Assembly (NCBI GenBank): GCA_013115145.1
Contig: JAAPAO010000136.1
Location: 1 to 64,000 of the forward strand
DNA from: Perkinsus chesapeaki
Taxonomy: Eukaryota; Perkinsozoa; Perkinsida; Perkinsidae
Length of the DNA stretch: 64,000 nt
Direction of reading: 5' to 3'
Both the position numbers and the translations under genes were made by a program. Each line of letters opens with the position of its first letter. The first letter of the stretch is position 1. Positions 26,815 through 38,370 of this stretch are shown here, piece after piece. The notes beneath the pieces were generated by a model. It was not told the origin of the DNA. It worked only from the letters and a program-made list of their open reading frames with translations, and did no database searches.

Positions 26815-27599
26815 GGATTAAAAGGTAACAACAACAACTACCAAAAGGAATGTGAATCTCTACATGCCTCGGAGTAACGCTTTGACTACCTCAGGAATCC
26901 TTAGTATTTCAAAACACAGGTAGAGCAAATGAAAGTGGACCGACGCAGCACCGTCTACGTTTCTAAATGGCTTGGGTTTAGCGCTGCTAGTGTTGGAAGT
27001 AACACTGCCGGTCATCTCTTTGCTATAATTGATCAGCCCGGATATGTCGCCATACTTACTGTAGATGCTCTAAAGATACGAAAGAAGTGCTATTTCATAG
27101 AAAATGTTAAGATCATTCGTTATTCCGATTACCATGATCGGTATCCAAACGGACGTATTGCTCAATACGTGCAGCCTGCACGGTGCAGGCAAAGGCGAAT
27201 TAAGGTACGCGATCGGCATATGGATGGTGCGATGAGCGGTTCCCTGATACACTATATTCAATAGAAGTGCCCTATTTCGCCTATCCGCTGAGAACCGAAC
27301 CATTCGGTTACCATTCAAACGTGAATTGCGATATACAATCGAATCGGTAGCGTTGACGAGACTGTCCTTAAAGTGAATAGGAGGACCCGTCAAAAAATAG
27401 CTCGACGACGAGAGGATGGCGAAAACGCAAAGCACAGAGGCAGTTATAACATCATTATTAATACATCACATATCACAATCATGGAAAACACACGCTTTTA
27501 AACATATTGTTAATACTTGATAGACATGAAAAAGATGAGATTAATTCATCATGCACATATAAATAAGCAACAGTGCCCTCGCCACCGAGCAGCAGCAGC
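26815..27599. other. Spacer between members B and C with possible relic
   Basis: A minus-strand frame at 27435-27070 starts with a hydrophobic, signal-like stretch (LCVFAILSSSSYF) but has no ATG in frame. A plus-strand frame at 26929-27264 overlaps it. Neither has recognisable content. This may be a relic of another secreted gene. Confidence 0.3.
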
Positions 27600-30133
27600 T
27601 CAATCCTTCTGCAGGTACTTCATCAGATCTTCGAATGCCATCGCGAGTGGTTTATCCTTTCCCGATGCTATCTCGAATGTCGCCTCTCCGATGCTGTACA
27701 TTTCCTTCTCATCGGTTATCTTCGACCAGAGGGGCTTGGTCCTCATCACTTCACTGTTACAGCGATCATACACATACTTGCCCAGATTATAGGTTATCTG
27801 CCCGTTCTTGTCCTCTTTACTGCGCTGAACAATATGGCAGAAACCACTGAGATAACCGATGAATGCAGCCTTGGCGATTCCCGCCGACGATGCAGGTAAG
27901 TCTCCCGCGGGACCTTCTTTGAAGCTTTCCAGCTCGCCAATCGCGTTCCACATGCCTCCCCACTCCTCTGGCCTGATGAGAAGATGACTAACCACTATTA
28001 CGACTGGAAATAATAGTGAACACTTAATTTCGTCGACTATCCCTTCGCAAATACAAATCCGGGCAAACAGGTTTCGCGGAAGGATCCAGGGGGGCATGTT
28101 TCTTCATGTGAGAGGGTTATGGTCAATAACTTACTCGTTAGGGAGGCGAATGGTACGGGGAGTGAAGTCCCTTTTCAACTCGAGGGAATACTCTGTACCG
28201 GCTAAGTTGAAGTACCAGGTATCATCCTAAAAACATTTTAGAAATAATGAAACCTACAATGTGTTAAACTAACCTGGTCTCGAGGAAGTATTGCTATCTG
28301 TGGTCGATTACTACCAGCCAGAATATCGGCAGCAGCTTGGAGGAGAATGTCCCCAGCGAGTGACGATGGTAGATGGAAGGTTGATGGAGTGGCGAAAGAT
28401 TCCCAGTGTTCAGCGTCAAGCCTCAGCTGCTCCGCGATTTCGTCCTCGAAGGCTGCTGTATCGAGGTGGTCCGAACTTATATGATTCCAAACATAAAGCA
28501 AAAGCTCCTCAATGTTCCTTGTACAGTTTTCTTTTGGGTTATCTTTCGATAGTAGTGCTTCCGGCATACCAAATTGAACCAGCACATCAGGTTTGATGAT
28601 AGCTTTACGGATACTGAAACAGAAGGACATTGCCCCCAAACATGCATTGTCAACAACAATAGCTTACTTCATATCTTTACCACCTTCCTTGAACTTATAG
28701 TAAATCTTAGCACCATCTTCGCTCATAGCCATTTCATACATAACATCAGTTTTGCCATTATGAGTGGTGAATGCTGTGAAGACTCGACATTGAGATATCT
28801 GAACAGGTGGATTCATGTATCCGATAAAGCACCAAGGTCGCACATCTGCCTGCAGCATGTTCTCATAATGCGATACATCCTTCCGAATGCTCATGGGGAA
28901 CTGAGGATGCCCCTCTTGAGAGGAGGAGGATGACCTTCGTGGAGGAGGAGGGGGCGGGCGGGAAGACCGTTCACCAGGAGACTGTGGAGAGGGAGATCTC
29001 GACCTCTCTTTAGAAGGAGACCTTTGCGGGGGAGGAGACCTCGGCGGAGGCGGGGGCGGTGGGGAGACCTGCCCACCTGATGGCTGTGGAGAGGGAGATC
29101 TCGACCTCTCTTTAGAAGGAGACCTTTGCGGGGGAGGAGACCTCGGCGGGGGCGGTGGAAAGTCCTTTGGGGATCGAGGAGTAGGAGGGGTCCTATCAGG
29201 CCTTGGCGCTGGTAGAGGAGGTCGACCAGATCTACCAGCACCTGGTGAAGGGGACCTCGGTGGCATGACCAGTGGTGATGGCACCGGCTCCGAGGAAGGC
29301 TGAAGGGGCCCATTAGCCTCCGGTTGGGGCTCTGGCTCAGCAATAACCGACTTTAGATCAAGTGTGTCCTGAGCAGCAGAAGCGACGGAGTAACTGTAAT
29401 GCTGACGAGAGTAGCATCTTACAGGGCGATTTGCCCTCTTCTTCGGGAGTGATGCTCGACTCTTCTTTTCAGGCAGCGGCGGTTTTGCCTACGAACAACC
29501 AACTATTGTGAGGTGATAAACCGATATAGAAGACATTGCCAGAACACTATGTAAATTACGCAACTAGGAATGGGCGAGGAGGATCGAGCAGCAGCCTCAC
29601 CACGTCCAGTGCGGGGTTGTTAAACACGGAGGGGGTCTTTTTCTTAATGGGGAGCTCTGGGGCCTCATCAATCTCCGCTTCAGGCTGCTGGGCTCCTTCA
29701 AATACCTTTCTTCGTGCTTCCAGTTTTCGACTAACCTCATCACTTGCACCGCCATCAACACGGAATCCCGCACGAGTCTGAAAGACACTCGAATGTAGCC
29801 TAGCCATCATTAGTGCTGATTCTGCTGCTGCCCACCGGAGCGGCCGGCGGCGACCCTCCTTCCCCTGCCGTCGTTCGGGCTAGCCTGAACCCTCTTGGCT
29901 GAAAGCAAGCGAGAAATCATATGGGATCGAGAATCAAGAGAGTGAATCGAGAAGGCAAAACTCACTAATGAAGGCTTCGGCGGAGGAACAGGTGATCCCT
30001 GAAAATATAAGACTAGAAGCTGGTTGTGGCACCATTCCCTTACACTCCTCCCCTTGGTGGAACTCGAACTATGAAGAGCTAGAACATAGCCACCAGACAG
30101 CGCGAAGGCTGCTGCTACCTTAAGAGGATACAT
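27600..30133 (-). CDS. Secreted modular protein, array member C with Pro/Arg/Ser-rich region (approximate exons)
   Basis: The start at 30133 gives a signal peptide (MYPLKVAAAFALSGGYVLA), after which short exons are joined by GT-AG introns. A long Pro-rich stretch (about 29290-28920) contains two near-identical SPPPQRSPSKERSRSPSPQ blocks and polyproline runs. Family modules follow: one near 28910-28664 (CFIGYMNPP), one at about 28639-28238 and a last at 28097-27600 (AAFIGYLSGFCH ... YSIGEATFEIA ... LMKYLQKD). No known domain is recognised apart from the family module. RS/SP dipeptides resemble phosphorylation-prone linkers but occur here in a secreted-type protein. Internal junctions are partly unverified. 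Confidence 0.55.
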
Positions 30134-30382
30134 AGTGCGTTGAAAGATACGAAAAGGGATAATATCACCCCAGCCGTTTCCAAGGTTAACAAACACGGAA
30201 CCAGAACGTTTACACAACAACAGCAACAACATTTTCCCACATCACCACGTCTCCATGGGAACAACGTAACATTGAAATATAAAGATATTATTAAGGATTG
30301 ATTATCTGCGATTTTTTGGGGGGTAACGGAGGAGGAACAACATCGTTCAGCAGGACGCTTTGTGATACTCTTTCTACCTGAG

Positions 30383-31762
30383 TTAAGCTCGATTTCGCGC
30401 TATAATGTGCCCTACATGTGCTTTAATAAAGGATCCCATTTCGGTGAGCGTTTTTGCCGCTTGAGAACCTTTCTCAATAGTAAAGTACCCCCGAGCCCCT
30501 TTGATATCATCCTCTCTATAAACACCTACATCTTTGCCTTGACTTTGAAGGAACCCCACCAAGTATTCGACAAATGTTTGCTTGCAAAATGTATCAACCA
30601 GATGATGAAGAGGCGCGTCCTCACTGGGGTCGGCAATACCGGATGCGGGTTTCTGAGGATAGTACCCACGTAGAAGTTGGGTAGATGTTTGCACATCGGA
30701 GGAATATTGGCTCCTACGACATGATGGTTAACAGGACGGTGTTACTTCCCTACCACATATTTGACTCTATCGATTGTATGGTAAAATCATAACCAAGATT
30801 AAGTGTTAGCGGTTTCTGGAGGCTTGTCTGAGGTAAACTGAAGGAACACTTCGGATACTAAGAATGACCTTGTTGAAGACCTTCTCCATATAGCCGATCA
30901 TGATAGATGCTGTTAAAGATGTTCCAGTGACACTGTATGATTGTATACGGTCCGATGTCTGTACTTGAGTCCACACATGTTTGTACTCTTTATCAAGCTG
31001 TGCATGCACCCTTGGTGTTAGCCTCTCTTGAACATTGCCAATATGGGGTTCACTATAGATCATATAATTGGTCCACGCTTCACCTTTAAGCGCGTTAAGA
31101 AGCTCCCTGTGACAGTCATCTGCTAGAGTCTGATCCCTCAATAGGATGCCTTTCTTTGATTCTCCCCTATTAGTCGTAATATAAGCCTTCACATCGTCAT
31201 TCCCAGTTGTTGGATTCACTTTAACCGACATTTCATAGACCTGGTCCAAGTCTCCCCGATAATTGTACAGACGACACTTCGGACCCTGAAACGACCCGAT
31301 AAAGTGTGGTGGCAGTGTAGCTTCGAACCCCTTTGTCGCCCTGGTATCTTAGCTTACCGCATGCATAAAGGATAGATCTTTGATTCTACCCTAGGATGAT
31401 AACTATCATCTGTGAAGTACAAATTAATCAATTTTAATCATTTCATCCGAACCACTAAGATTCAAATCCATTCTGAACATGCTCTGGCGTCGTATAATAT
31501 AACTCTTCCTGCTGATGCCCCACACTTACTATCGATAAGAGATTTCGTGGAGGGATGGCCGCAGATGGAGGCACTACACGATCCAGATCTTCAGCGGTTA
31601 TTGGCGCTCGTTTCTGTGGTAATGGCACGTATCTTGCGTCATCCTGTTAAAGATATTTTCAAGCTCAGCTTTGAAGCATTTACTCACCTCGCCGGGGGAA
31701 GCTGATAGGGATGCTGAAAGCAAGCCTAATGCTAGAAGAAGAGCAGCAGTGATCTGTATCAT
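30383..31762 (-). CDS. Secreted modular protein, array member D (two modules, approximate exons)
   Basis: The start at 31762 gives a clear signal peptide (MIQITAALLLALGLLSASLS), cut by a GT-AG intron at the GTGAGT after SPGE. Coding blocks at about 31249-30806 and 30694-30383 hold two family modules. The first has a beta half (YEMSVKVNP, KAYITTNRG) and the helix IMIGYMEKVF. The second has FCKQTFVEYLVGFLQ and a GSQAAKTLTEMG-type ending. It is the smallest intact-looking member and lies at the edge of the array. Function is unknown. Confidence 0.55.
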
Positions 31763-32261
31763 TATTAAAGGAATTCAACCTCTCAATTAACATTAAAGTA
31801 AGCCCATGGCTGCATGAGTATATATTTTACTTTTAAAACCCGAGGATAGCAAATCCGCACAGGTTCTATTCCCACTGGGGGCATTTGGATCCGTACGTGT
31901 TAGCAACTGTCACGGAAGAACATAATGTTCCCTCATGGAAGTCAATTATCGCTCGAAGATGATCGATTGTTGGTGACGAGCGAAAAGGTTTTATCACGGA
32001 AATTGAGCCAATTAACCTTCAACGGGTGCTTCGTGAGAATCCAAGCTCAAAGTTCGTAGCTAGGTTTGTGCATGCGTGCATCCTAGTCTTCTCATTGAAA
32101 TCCTCGATGAAGGTATTTTTACAGGGCAGAATGAAGGGGTATTCCTACAACTCTGTTTGATGAGTAACCTGACAAAGGTCGAACGTTGCCTGAGCCTTGA
32201 AAAGAAGTATTTTCCCATTCGACCTTTGAGGAGGTTTAAAGTCCACTAAAGATTCTGCTAT
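31763..32261. other. Spacer at the edge of the secreted-protein array
   Basis: Divergent region between member D (-) and the next plus-strand gene. No gene or repeat recognised. Confidence 0.45.
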
Positions 32262-33304
32262 ATGGTAGTTGTTGCTATAATGGGGCAAATAGCTACCGTC
32301 CTGGATGATCTATCAGACAACTTACATCATTGGCAAGGCTCACAGCGGGCAACCACACTACACAGAATCTTCAAAAGATTCTCGTCTGGGGATCTGTGGG
32401 CGGCCTATAGAAGGTATTCGTTGTTGTTACCTTCATGGCTTTATAGATTACTAGATATCGTCATATTGGTATCAAAACCCATGAGCTTGATCGAGACCAG
32501 ACTAGGACCATATTGGGGCCATCGGTGGGAGCTGGTAAGATAACTCAACCTTGAAAGATACTTTCTGGCATGCACCTAAGATACTAGCTCATAACCACGC
32601 TCGACACTGTCGTTTTCCTACTATATCGCTTCCCTCAGGCCCCTTCCTATTCATATGGGACGTTCTGTCAATAGCCGATAATCATATTAACCTAATAGAG
32701 CTCTTGTCAACGGCTTGCCTATTCTCCGGCTCGGAGCTACCGGAAAAGGTGCTACTTTCGTACCGTCGATACGGCAGAGAGGCCTTTCTAGGGGCGCTTC
32801 CTTCTAGCTGTATTCGATACTTCCGGAAGAGGCATGCTAACTGCTAAGTCCCTCTGTTTGATGGGAAGGATGGTGATAGAGGTAGTATCTTTGGGTTGCA
32901 TGAGAACTCGCTTCAAGCTAAGATATGCATCCTACCGGTTAGGTCCGTCTAGGTTGAGCAGTAGAGTCGATTACTGCATGAAAATTAGTACTAGTGAAAT
33001 GATATTCTTCTTACCCTATTATAACGCTTCAGTGATTCTGCATTGGCACATCCTTCAGGTCCTAGGAAAATGCGTACCTTTATGTCGCAGCAGTAAGGAA
33101 GTCTACGCTGCCCTAAGGAAGGACATAGCATCGCTTCTACCAGCGTAAGTCTGCCCTTGTACTCCCATCATCGCTTTTTCAGCTATAATGAGATTCTGGA
33201 GGCCTCGGATCAGGGCCAGGCGATTGGTATCTTCGAGACGGAAGAGTTTGTTGGTCAAATGGAGCTTTCATCACTCCTTGCCGAGATTGCTCCAGTGAGC
33301 TAGG
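32262..33304 (+). CDS. Unidentified multi-exon protein (approximate exons)
   Basis: Exon 1 (32262-32539) encodes a predicted helical protein with a hydrophobic stretch (SWLYRLLDIVILV). Removing 46 nt (GTAAGA...CCTAAG) joins it in frame to a second exon ending near 32846 (FIWDVLSIADNHINLIELL). Later coding pieces near 32850-33147 and 33182-33304 (DGKDGDRGSIFG; FETEEFVGQMELSSLLAEI) probably belong to the same gene, which would stop at 33302-33304. I do not recognise the family. The upstream ATG choice is tentative. Confidence 0.4.
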
Positions 33305-33759
33305 TTATTGATTACACATTCTAATGAGCCATCAGGCTTACCATAAATTGCCTTTATCGGACACTAGTGCAACAGCGGGAAAGAGCGATGGGACGGATGT
33401 AATAATTAGTACCATATTTCCTCTGAATCTTAATGACGCTACGAAACTCATGTCATTTAGTGATTAAAGGGTAAGCCTTCCAATGGTGTTGGTGATTAGG
33501 TCTGAATTATCTGCTTTAATGTACTTACCTATCATTCTGCGTGCATTTTTAAGCTGTGGTTTCTAAGAATGTGTCGCACCGATTTTGCACGATTCTTTTA
33601 ATTACTCACTACTGAGCAGGAGTTTGGCTCTGAAACTTGGAGGATATATTTATTTTGACTAGGGAACATATCCTTGAGGTACTCGTTGATGAGTACACCT
33701 TAGTTGTTCTTAAACCCTTGAAAAACACGAACTGATTAGGATTTGACCAGGCGCAGTGT
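33305..33759. other. Spacer, no gene seen
   Basis: AT-rich; no recognisable coding or RNA feature. Confidence 0.45.
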
Positions 33760-34691
33760 ATGTACTGGTTTCCCATTATGGATCGCTCCCGTCCCTTTTC
33801 ACCTTGGCAGGTAGTGACTATGTTCCAGCGTATGCGGCTTAGGAAGTCCTTGGTGGATGCAGCTAATGCGGAGGGAGCAAGGAAGGCGAGCTCTGGTAAG
33901 GTAATGAGGGTGTTGAGGGTATTAAAGAATGAATGTCAGGGCAACCTGTGAGAAAGGAAGGCATGCCACACGAGGTAGGAGAGATGACGCGACCGGGGAT
34001 CGAACTTGGGTGTTTTCAGGACCCTAATACTTCGCCTTACCGTGAGGCTTCCAGCGATGATGATTGTGTATATAGTAGAGTGGACACTCCGGTGGTAATG
34101 GAAAGATCATATAGCAACGAGGATAACGGGGAACCCATGAGCCGAGGAGAGCACAGTCGAACCGACAGCCTGTGCGATGTTCCTCTAGCATCCTCTGTGG
34201 GACAGGTGGTAGAGGAAGAGGTGGTGACACGGGGGGAAGGTAGTGGGGGAGTGGTGAAGGGTGAGGCTATGCTGTGTCATCAAGAGAGTCAAACGGATAT
34301 TACGGGACAGCTAATAGAGGAATTACTCAGTATGAGGGACAAACAACAGGAAGGAATCTTGAGCTCGAACCGTGCATCTCACATCGACCAAAGAGTCCTT
34401 AGCGATACAGAAGAGAATGCAGATGATTCTGATGGATTTGTGGACGGTTCGAGCGACCGTAGTGAAGGATCGGCCAGGCGAGAGGTCGAGCGAGATGTTG
34501 CTTCCACGGTGGCCCGAGGCGCGGCTCTGGCGGCTGTTCGCTCCCTCCGACTTTCCAATGGCGATGCAAGAGAATCTCAACAGGAGACTGGAGCTCTGGC
34601 GAGAAGCGTTGTTGTTAGTGTCATTCAGTCGGCAATGGCGGAATGGTGTATGGGAAGTGATCGTTCTGGCGGAGAGAGCGGTATGAATTGA
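33760..34691 (+). CDS. Unidentified acidic/Ser-rich protein, two exons
   Basis: Exon 1 (33760-33897) encodes a basic helix with WQVVTMFQRMRLRKSL. A GT-AG intron (GTAAGG...TGTCAG) joins it in frame to a long exon (to 34691) rich in Asp, Glu, Ser and Gly, with segments such as SSDDDC and DTEENADDSDGF. The C-terminal part is predicted helical (ARGAALAAVRSLRL). No domain is recognised. The composition suggests a largely disordered protein. A downstream frame at about 34740-34872 (EDKEEEDEPQYSLL) might be a further exon or a separate small gene. Confidence 0.45.
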
Positions 34692-35222
34692 AATTGATCT
34701 TAGGTAACTGAGCCTTTGTCAGTTGCCACTTGCAGTGTAATGGAAGATAAGGAGGAGGAGGACGAGCCACAGTACTCGCTGTTGTCTCAATTGATATGTT
34801 ATAAGGCATTAGTATCGGCGATACTCAACACTACTCAGGTTATAATGGACTTATACCGCTCCTTCCTCTGATCATGCATTTCAGACCTCACCAAATCACC
34901 CAGCAGCATCGCTCAAAGATCAGCCCGTTGATGATCGGGGGATTGCTCGCATGTATGTCACTAGGCTTTCCTGCTCTGTGGTGGAGTAATACCACACTTC
35001 CGTCTAATCGTCGTTCAAACATGCCCATGGGTGTACTCTTATTAAGGCCTTCAGCCGTCACCCATTAAGAGCCTTTGTTTTCAGTATGTCAATCCAGCCC
35101 ACCTTTTACAGTTTCTTCTGTTTGTTTATTTTGTCCCCCTTTTTTGAAGTACCATGCCCGGCCTTCTAAGGCTGGATCGAAACCATCCGGAGTCCACCTT
35201 GCAGTATCTTTCGGTGACTGAC
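34692..35222. other. Spacer, possible small exon
   Basis: Contains a short acidic plus-strand frame from an ATG near 34740 (44 aa), which I cannot assign. The rest shows nothing recognisable before the 45-bp repeat. Confidence 0.35.
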
Positions 35223-35490
35223 AAAAAGATATTTTTCGAGGTAGGCTTGAAACCTCTCCGAATTAACAAAAATATATTTTTCGAGGTAGGCTTGAAACTT
35301 CTCCGAATTAACAAAAAGATATTTTTCGAGGTAGGCTTGAAACCTCTCCGAATTAACAAAAATATATTTTTCGAGGTAGGCTTGAAACTTCTCCGAATTA
35401 ACAAAAAGATATTTTTCGAGGTAGGCTTGAAACCTCTCCGAATTAACAAAAAGATATTTTTCGAGATAGGCTTGAAACCTCTCCGAATTA
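35223..35490. repeat. 45-bp tandem repeat, six copies with alternating variants
   Basis: Six direct copies of a 45-bp unit. Two variants alternate (AAAAAGAT...CCTCTCC and AAAAATAT...CTTCTCC), giving a 90-bp higher-order period in the first four copies. Each unit contains a short GAGGT...ACCTC inverted pair. The unit is divisible by three, so long frames run through it on both strands; these are probably repeat artefacts. Confidence 0.9.
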
Positions 35491-36108
35491 TGTTGAGATC
35501 TTCTCGAAACGAATTATGCCAAAATTGTTAACAAAATGAAGTCGAAATTTGAGCTGTAAAATATTGACGGATGTTCCCACCTGGCAAGCGTTAACTCCTC
35601 GAGAGATACTTTGCAGCTTCAGTGGGCTATTATTAGGTTTATAGACTATATGTATATTATTACTACGTGTAGTTTTATCTAGAAAGCCTTACTGAAAGAG
35701 ATTGGGGGGGGGACCTAGTGGTGATTTGCTTATGTGAGCGAACTAGAGGTTGAAGGATATCTCAATACTACTTCAGAGCATCGATGTTAATGGTATACAT
35801 GCCAGCTGTGAAAGGATAAAGAAGCAGGCTGATGAGACGACACGGTCTAATGTATCCGAGGCAATTAAACAACGGTATTTAATTGAAGATACTCGGCAAC
35901 TGCGAGGGTAGATGTTTGAATGCTTGCAGGTTGGTGGTATTATTGAGCCTTAGTTACGTTCGTAGAGAGCTTCGTCGGATAGGAAACTGCCTTCTGGCGG
36001 CGGGGCAGAAAGGCGTCAGAGGTTTGTTGGAGCGGAATAAGAGGAAAGCTGATGATGATGGTGTTGGTGGTAGTGGTGGAGAATCGAACAAGGCACTGCG
36101 TACATTAT
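35491..36108 (+). CDS. Unidentified small protein, C-terminal exons (tentative)
   Basis: Two pieces join in frame across a GT-AG intron (GTATTTAATTG...CTTGCAG). One is at about 35748-35876 (LKDISILLQSIDVNGIHASC). The other runs from about 35931 to the stop at 36108 (VRRELRRIGNCLLAAGQKG, then a KRKADDDG tail). It looks helical with a basic C-terminus. The 5' end is not found and the family is not recognised. Positions 35491-35745 hold nothing else I can name. Confidence 0.35.
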
Positions 36109-36164
36109 GAAGGAAGATCCATTGCTTTGAGTTCATGGGGACTTCATTCGGGTTCACCAGTTTA

Positions 36165-38284
36165 ATGTATCTGACCGCTCGCCGTGATCGGGATAGTAGG
36201 AGCAGGAGCCCTCGGGGCCCTCGAGGCGTGGTTTTTCAAGGGAAATGTGACAACTGTGGTGGATTCGGGCACAAGCGAGCAGAGTGGTACTAGAAGGGGG
36301 ACGCCTGGGGGGGGGGGGTGGGTGTAGCTGCTGCTCATCAGTCCAACGCCAACGAGTTTATGGGTTCCGGAAGGGAAGGGCGGTGATGATGGAGGGAGGT
36401 TTGGTGGAAGACGGTCTGGGCGGCCGAGGAGCTTTTCGCCGTATAGAGGTCAGCATCGTTACGATAGGGGAGGAGGCCATAGTGGAAGGATGGAAATGAA
36501 TGATAGGTGATAATAATACCGGATGTGGGGCTAGAACCTCTGCGGGAATGGTACAAGAGGGTTATTATGATAGTGTTGGGAGCGTAACCGTTCACGTGTG
36601 GAAGCTGCGGGATTGCGACTGGTTTAGATTTCCTATTGATGACTACAGAAGGCACCCGACTGTTTGCCGTAACTGTGGCCTGGCCGGTCACTCGGAGGGG
36701 CAGTGCGATAAAGAGCAGGTCTGCTATAACTGTCGAAGGGTACCGAGGGTTGGAGGGGAAGGAAAACTAAGCCATCTTTTAGAGTGGTCATCGGGTTAGT
36801 GATTGCCCTGTGAAAGAGAGGATTTGCCGTAGATGCAGAGAGCCTGGTCATGAGGTAACTGAGGAGGAGGGGTCCGAATGGTGGGAGGCAGCGGTGATTG
36901 GTCTAGGAGAAGGACTGCCGGAATCTCCCGAGGTGTTTGGTGTGTGGGAAAGAGGGTCATTGGGCATCTGAATGCTACATGAAGGATGTTATGTGCTTGA
37001 ATTGCCGTAAGATGGGCCATAAGGCAAGGGACTGCCCAAATGATATAGTCTGTATAAAGTAGAGATACTGAAGGGGGGCTTAGGTGGGTACAGTGGGCTG
37101 GTAGGTGCCATAAAGAGGGACACAAAGTTGCGGATTGCCCTATGATCAAGGGGGAAGACCGAGCCGTGGCTATGGAGGAGGAAGATTCTTTCGAGTGCGG
37201 TGATGGGATAGATTCTCGAGGGTCTAGCATCGTGGTGATGGATGATAGGTTGGCCGACAGAGGTTCGCAACACTACTGTCTAAACTGTAAGGCATATGGG
37301 CACTTCGCGAGGGAATGCCCCAATGAGCCAGTATGCAATGCGTAATATGGCAACCACCTATCCTGTAGTTGAGGGTAGCATTTAGGTGCGGTACAGAGGG
37401 CCATATTGCGGCCAACTGCCCGAGGCAGGGTGGCCGTGGTAGGAGGTCCCGGTCAAGAGAGAGGTGAGTCGGTCCATATGGCAAGGTGACCTGGTTAGGA
37501 TGTCCGGTGTAGATCCTTGGGAAGGTTTGATGATGATATGTGCTTGAATTGCAAACGGAAGGGTCACAAGACATGGGACTGTCCAAATGAGGTAGTCTGC
37601 AATAGGTAGGTTATAGAAGGGGGGAGTGTGGTGAAGGCTGGCGGGATAGGTGTGGACGAAGTGGACATAAAGCGTATGAGTGTAGAGAAGGGGATGACGA
37701 GGCGAAGAGGGCTGGGTCTCCACGAAGAGGGTAACGAGGAGATCGTTGGCGACGCTACATTACAGGTGTAGTAGGTCCCTCAAAGATTGCTATATCTGCG
37801 GTCACCTCGGCCATATCGCGGCGGAGTGTCCTAGGAATCATAGGTAGGGGGACACTTTGCTGGTAGTTGATGATGATGAGGTGATCTTAGAGCTTCTCGG
37901 ATTGAGGAGCCGGTGTATCTGGCCAGTCGCTTTGAGGGGGAGCTATGCTATAATTGTCATCAACGTGGTCATCTGGCAAGGGACTGTCGAAGAGCACCAA
38001 TTTGTCGAATGTACTGGACCACAACAGGAGTCTGTTGTGTGCTACTCTGTCTCCTCCTTTTAGTTGCCATCGAGATGGTCACATAGCAGCCGAGTGTCCG
38101 AATATGAGAGGATCGACGGTCGAGCAATCGCTATGTCTGAATTGTCGGCAGAGCGGTCATCTCGCCAGAGACTGTCCTAACCCTCCAGTCTGCAATCGGT
38201 AGGCGATCTGGTCTTGTATCGCTCGTGATGCTCCTTAGGTGTAACAAAGTCGGACATAAGGCGGCGGCGTGCGAAGCATTCTGA
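36165..38284 (+). CDS. CCHC zinc-knuckle array protein (CNBP/HEXBP type, at least 16 knuckles)
   Basis: The start at 36165 opens an Arg/Ser-rich leader (SRSRSPRGPRG) and the first knuckle. An Arg/Gly-rich exon (GGRFGGRRSGRPRS) follows near 36385-36505. At least sixteen C-x2-C-x4-H-x4-C knuckles follow, for example CRNCGLAGHSEGQC, CLNCRKMGHKARDC, CNACGTEGHIAANC, CYNCHQRGHLARDC and the last, CNRCNKVGHKAAAC, before the stop at 38282. Proteins of this kind (CNBP, Gis2, HEXBP) bind single-stranded nucleic acid and regulate translation or DNA structure. Short GT-AG introns repeatedly fall between the two first cysteines of a knuckle. No reverse transcriptase or integrase is near, so it is not a Gag. 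Confidence 0.78.
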
Positions 38285-38370
38285 TACCGTCTCTAGCAAT
38301 ATTATGTTACTTTACCATATGGTGCTTTGAGTTATCAATTACTCTTCATTAGACCAGTCGGCTCCGGTGA

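Noticed and set aside
35126-35531. Long frames on both strands through the 45-bp repeat
   Set aside because: The unit length is divisible by three, so both strands stay open automatically. No start context or flanking exon supports coding.
36165-38284. Retrotransposon Gag because of many CCHC knuckles
   Set aside because: Sixteen or more knuckles, many introns at regular places and no reverse transcriptase, integrase or protease nearby. This fits a cellular CNBP/HEXBP-type protein.
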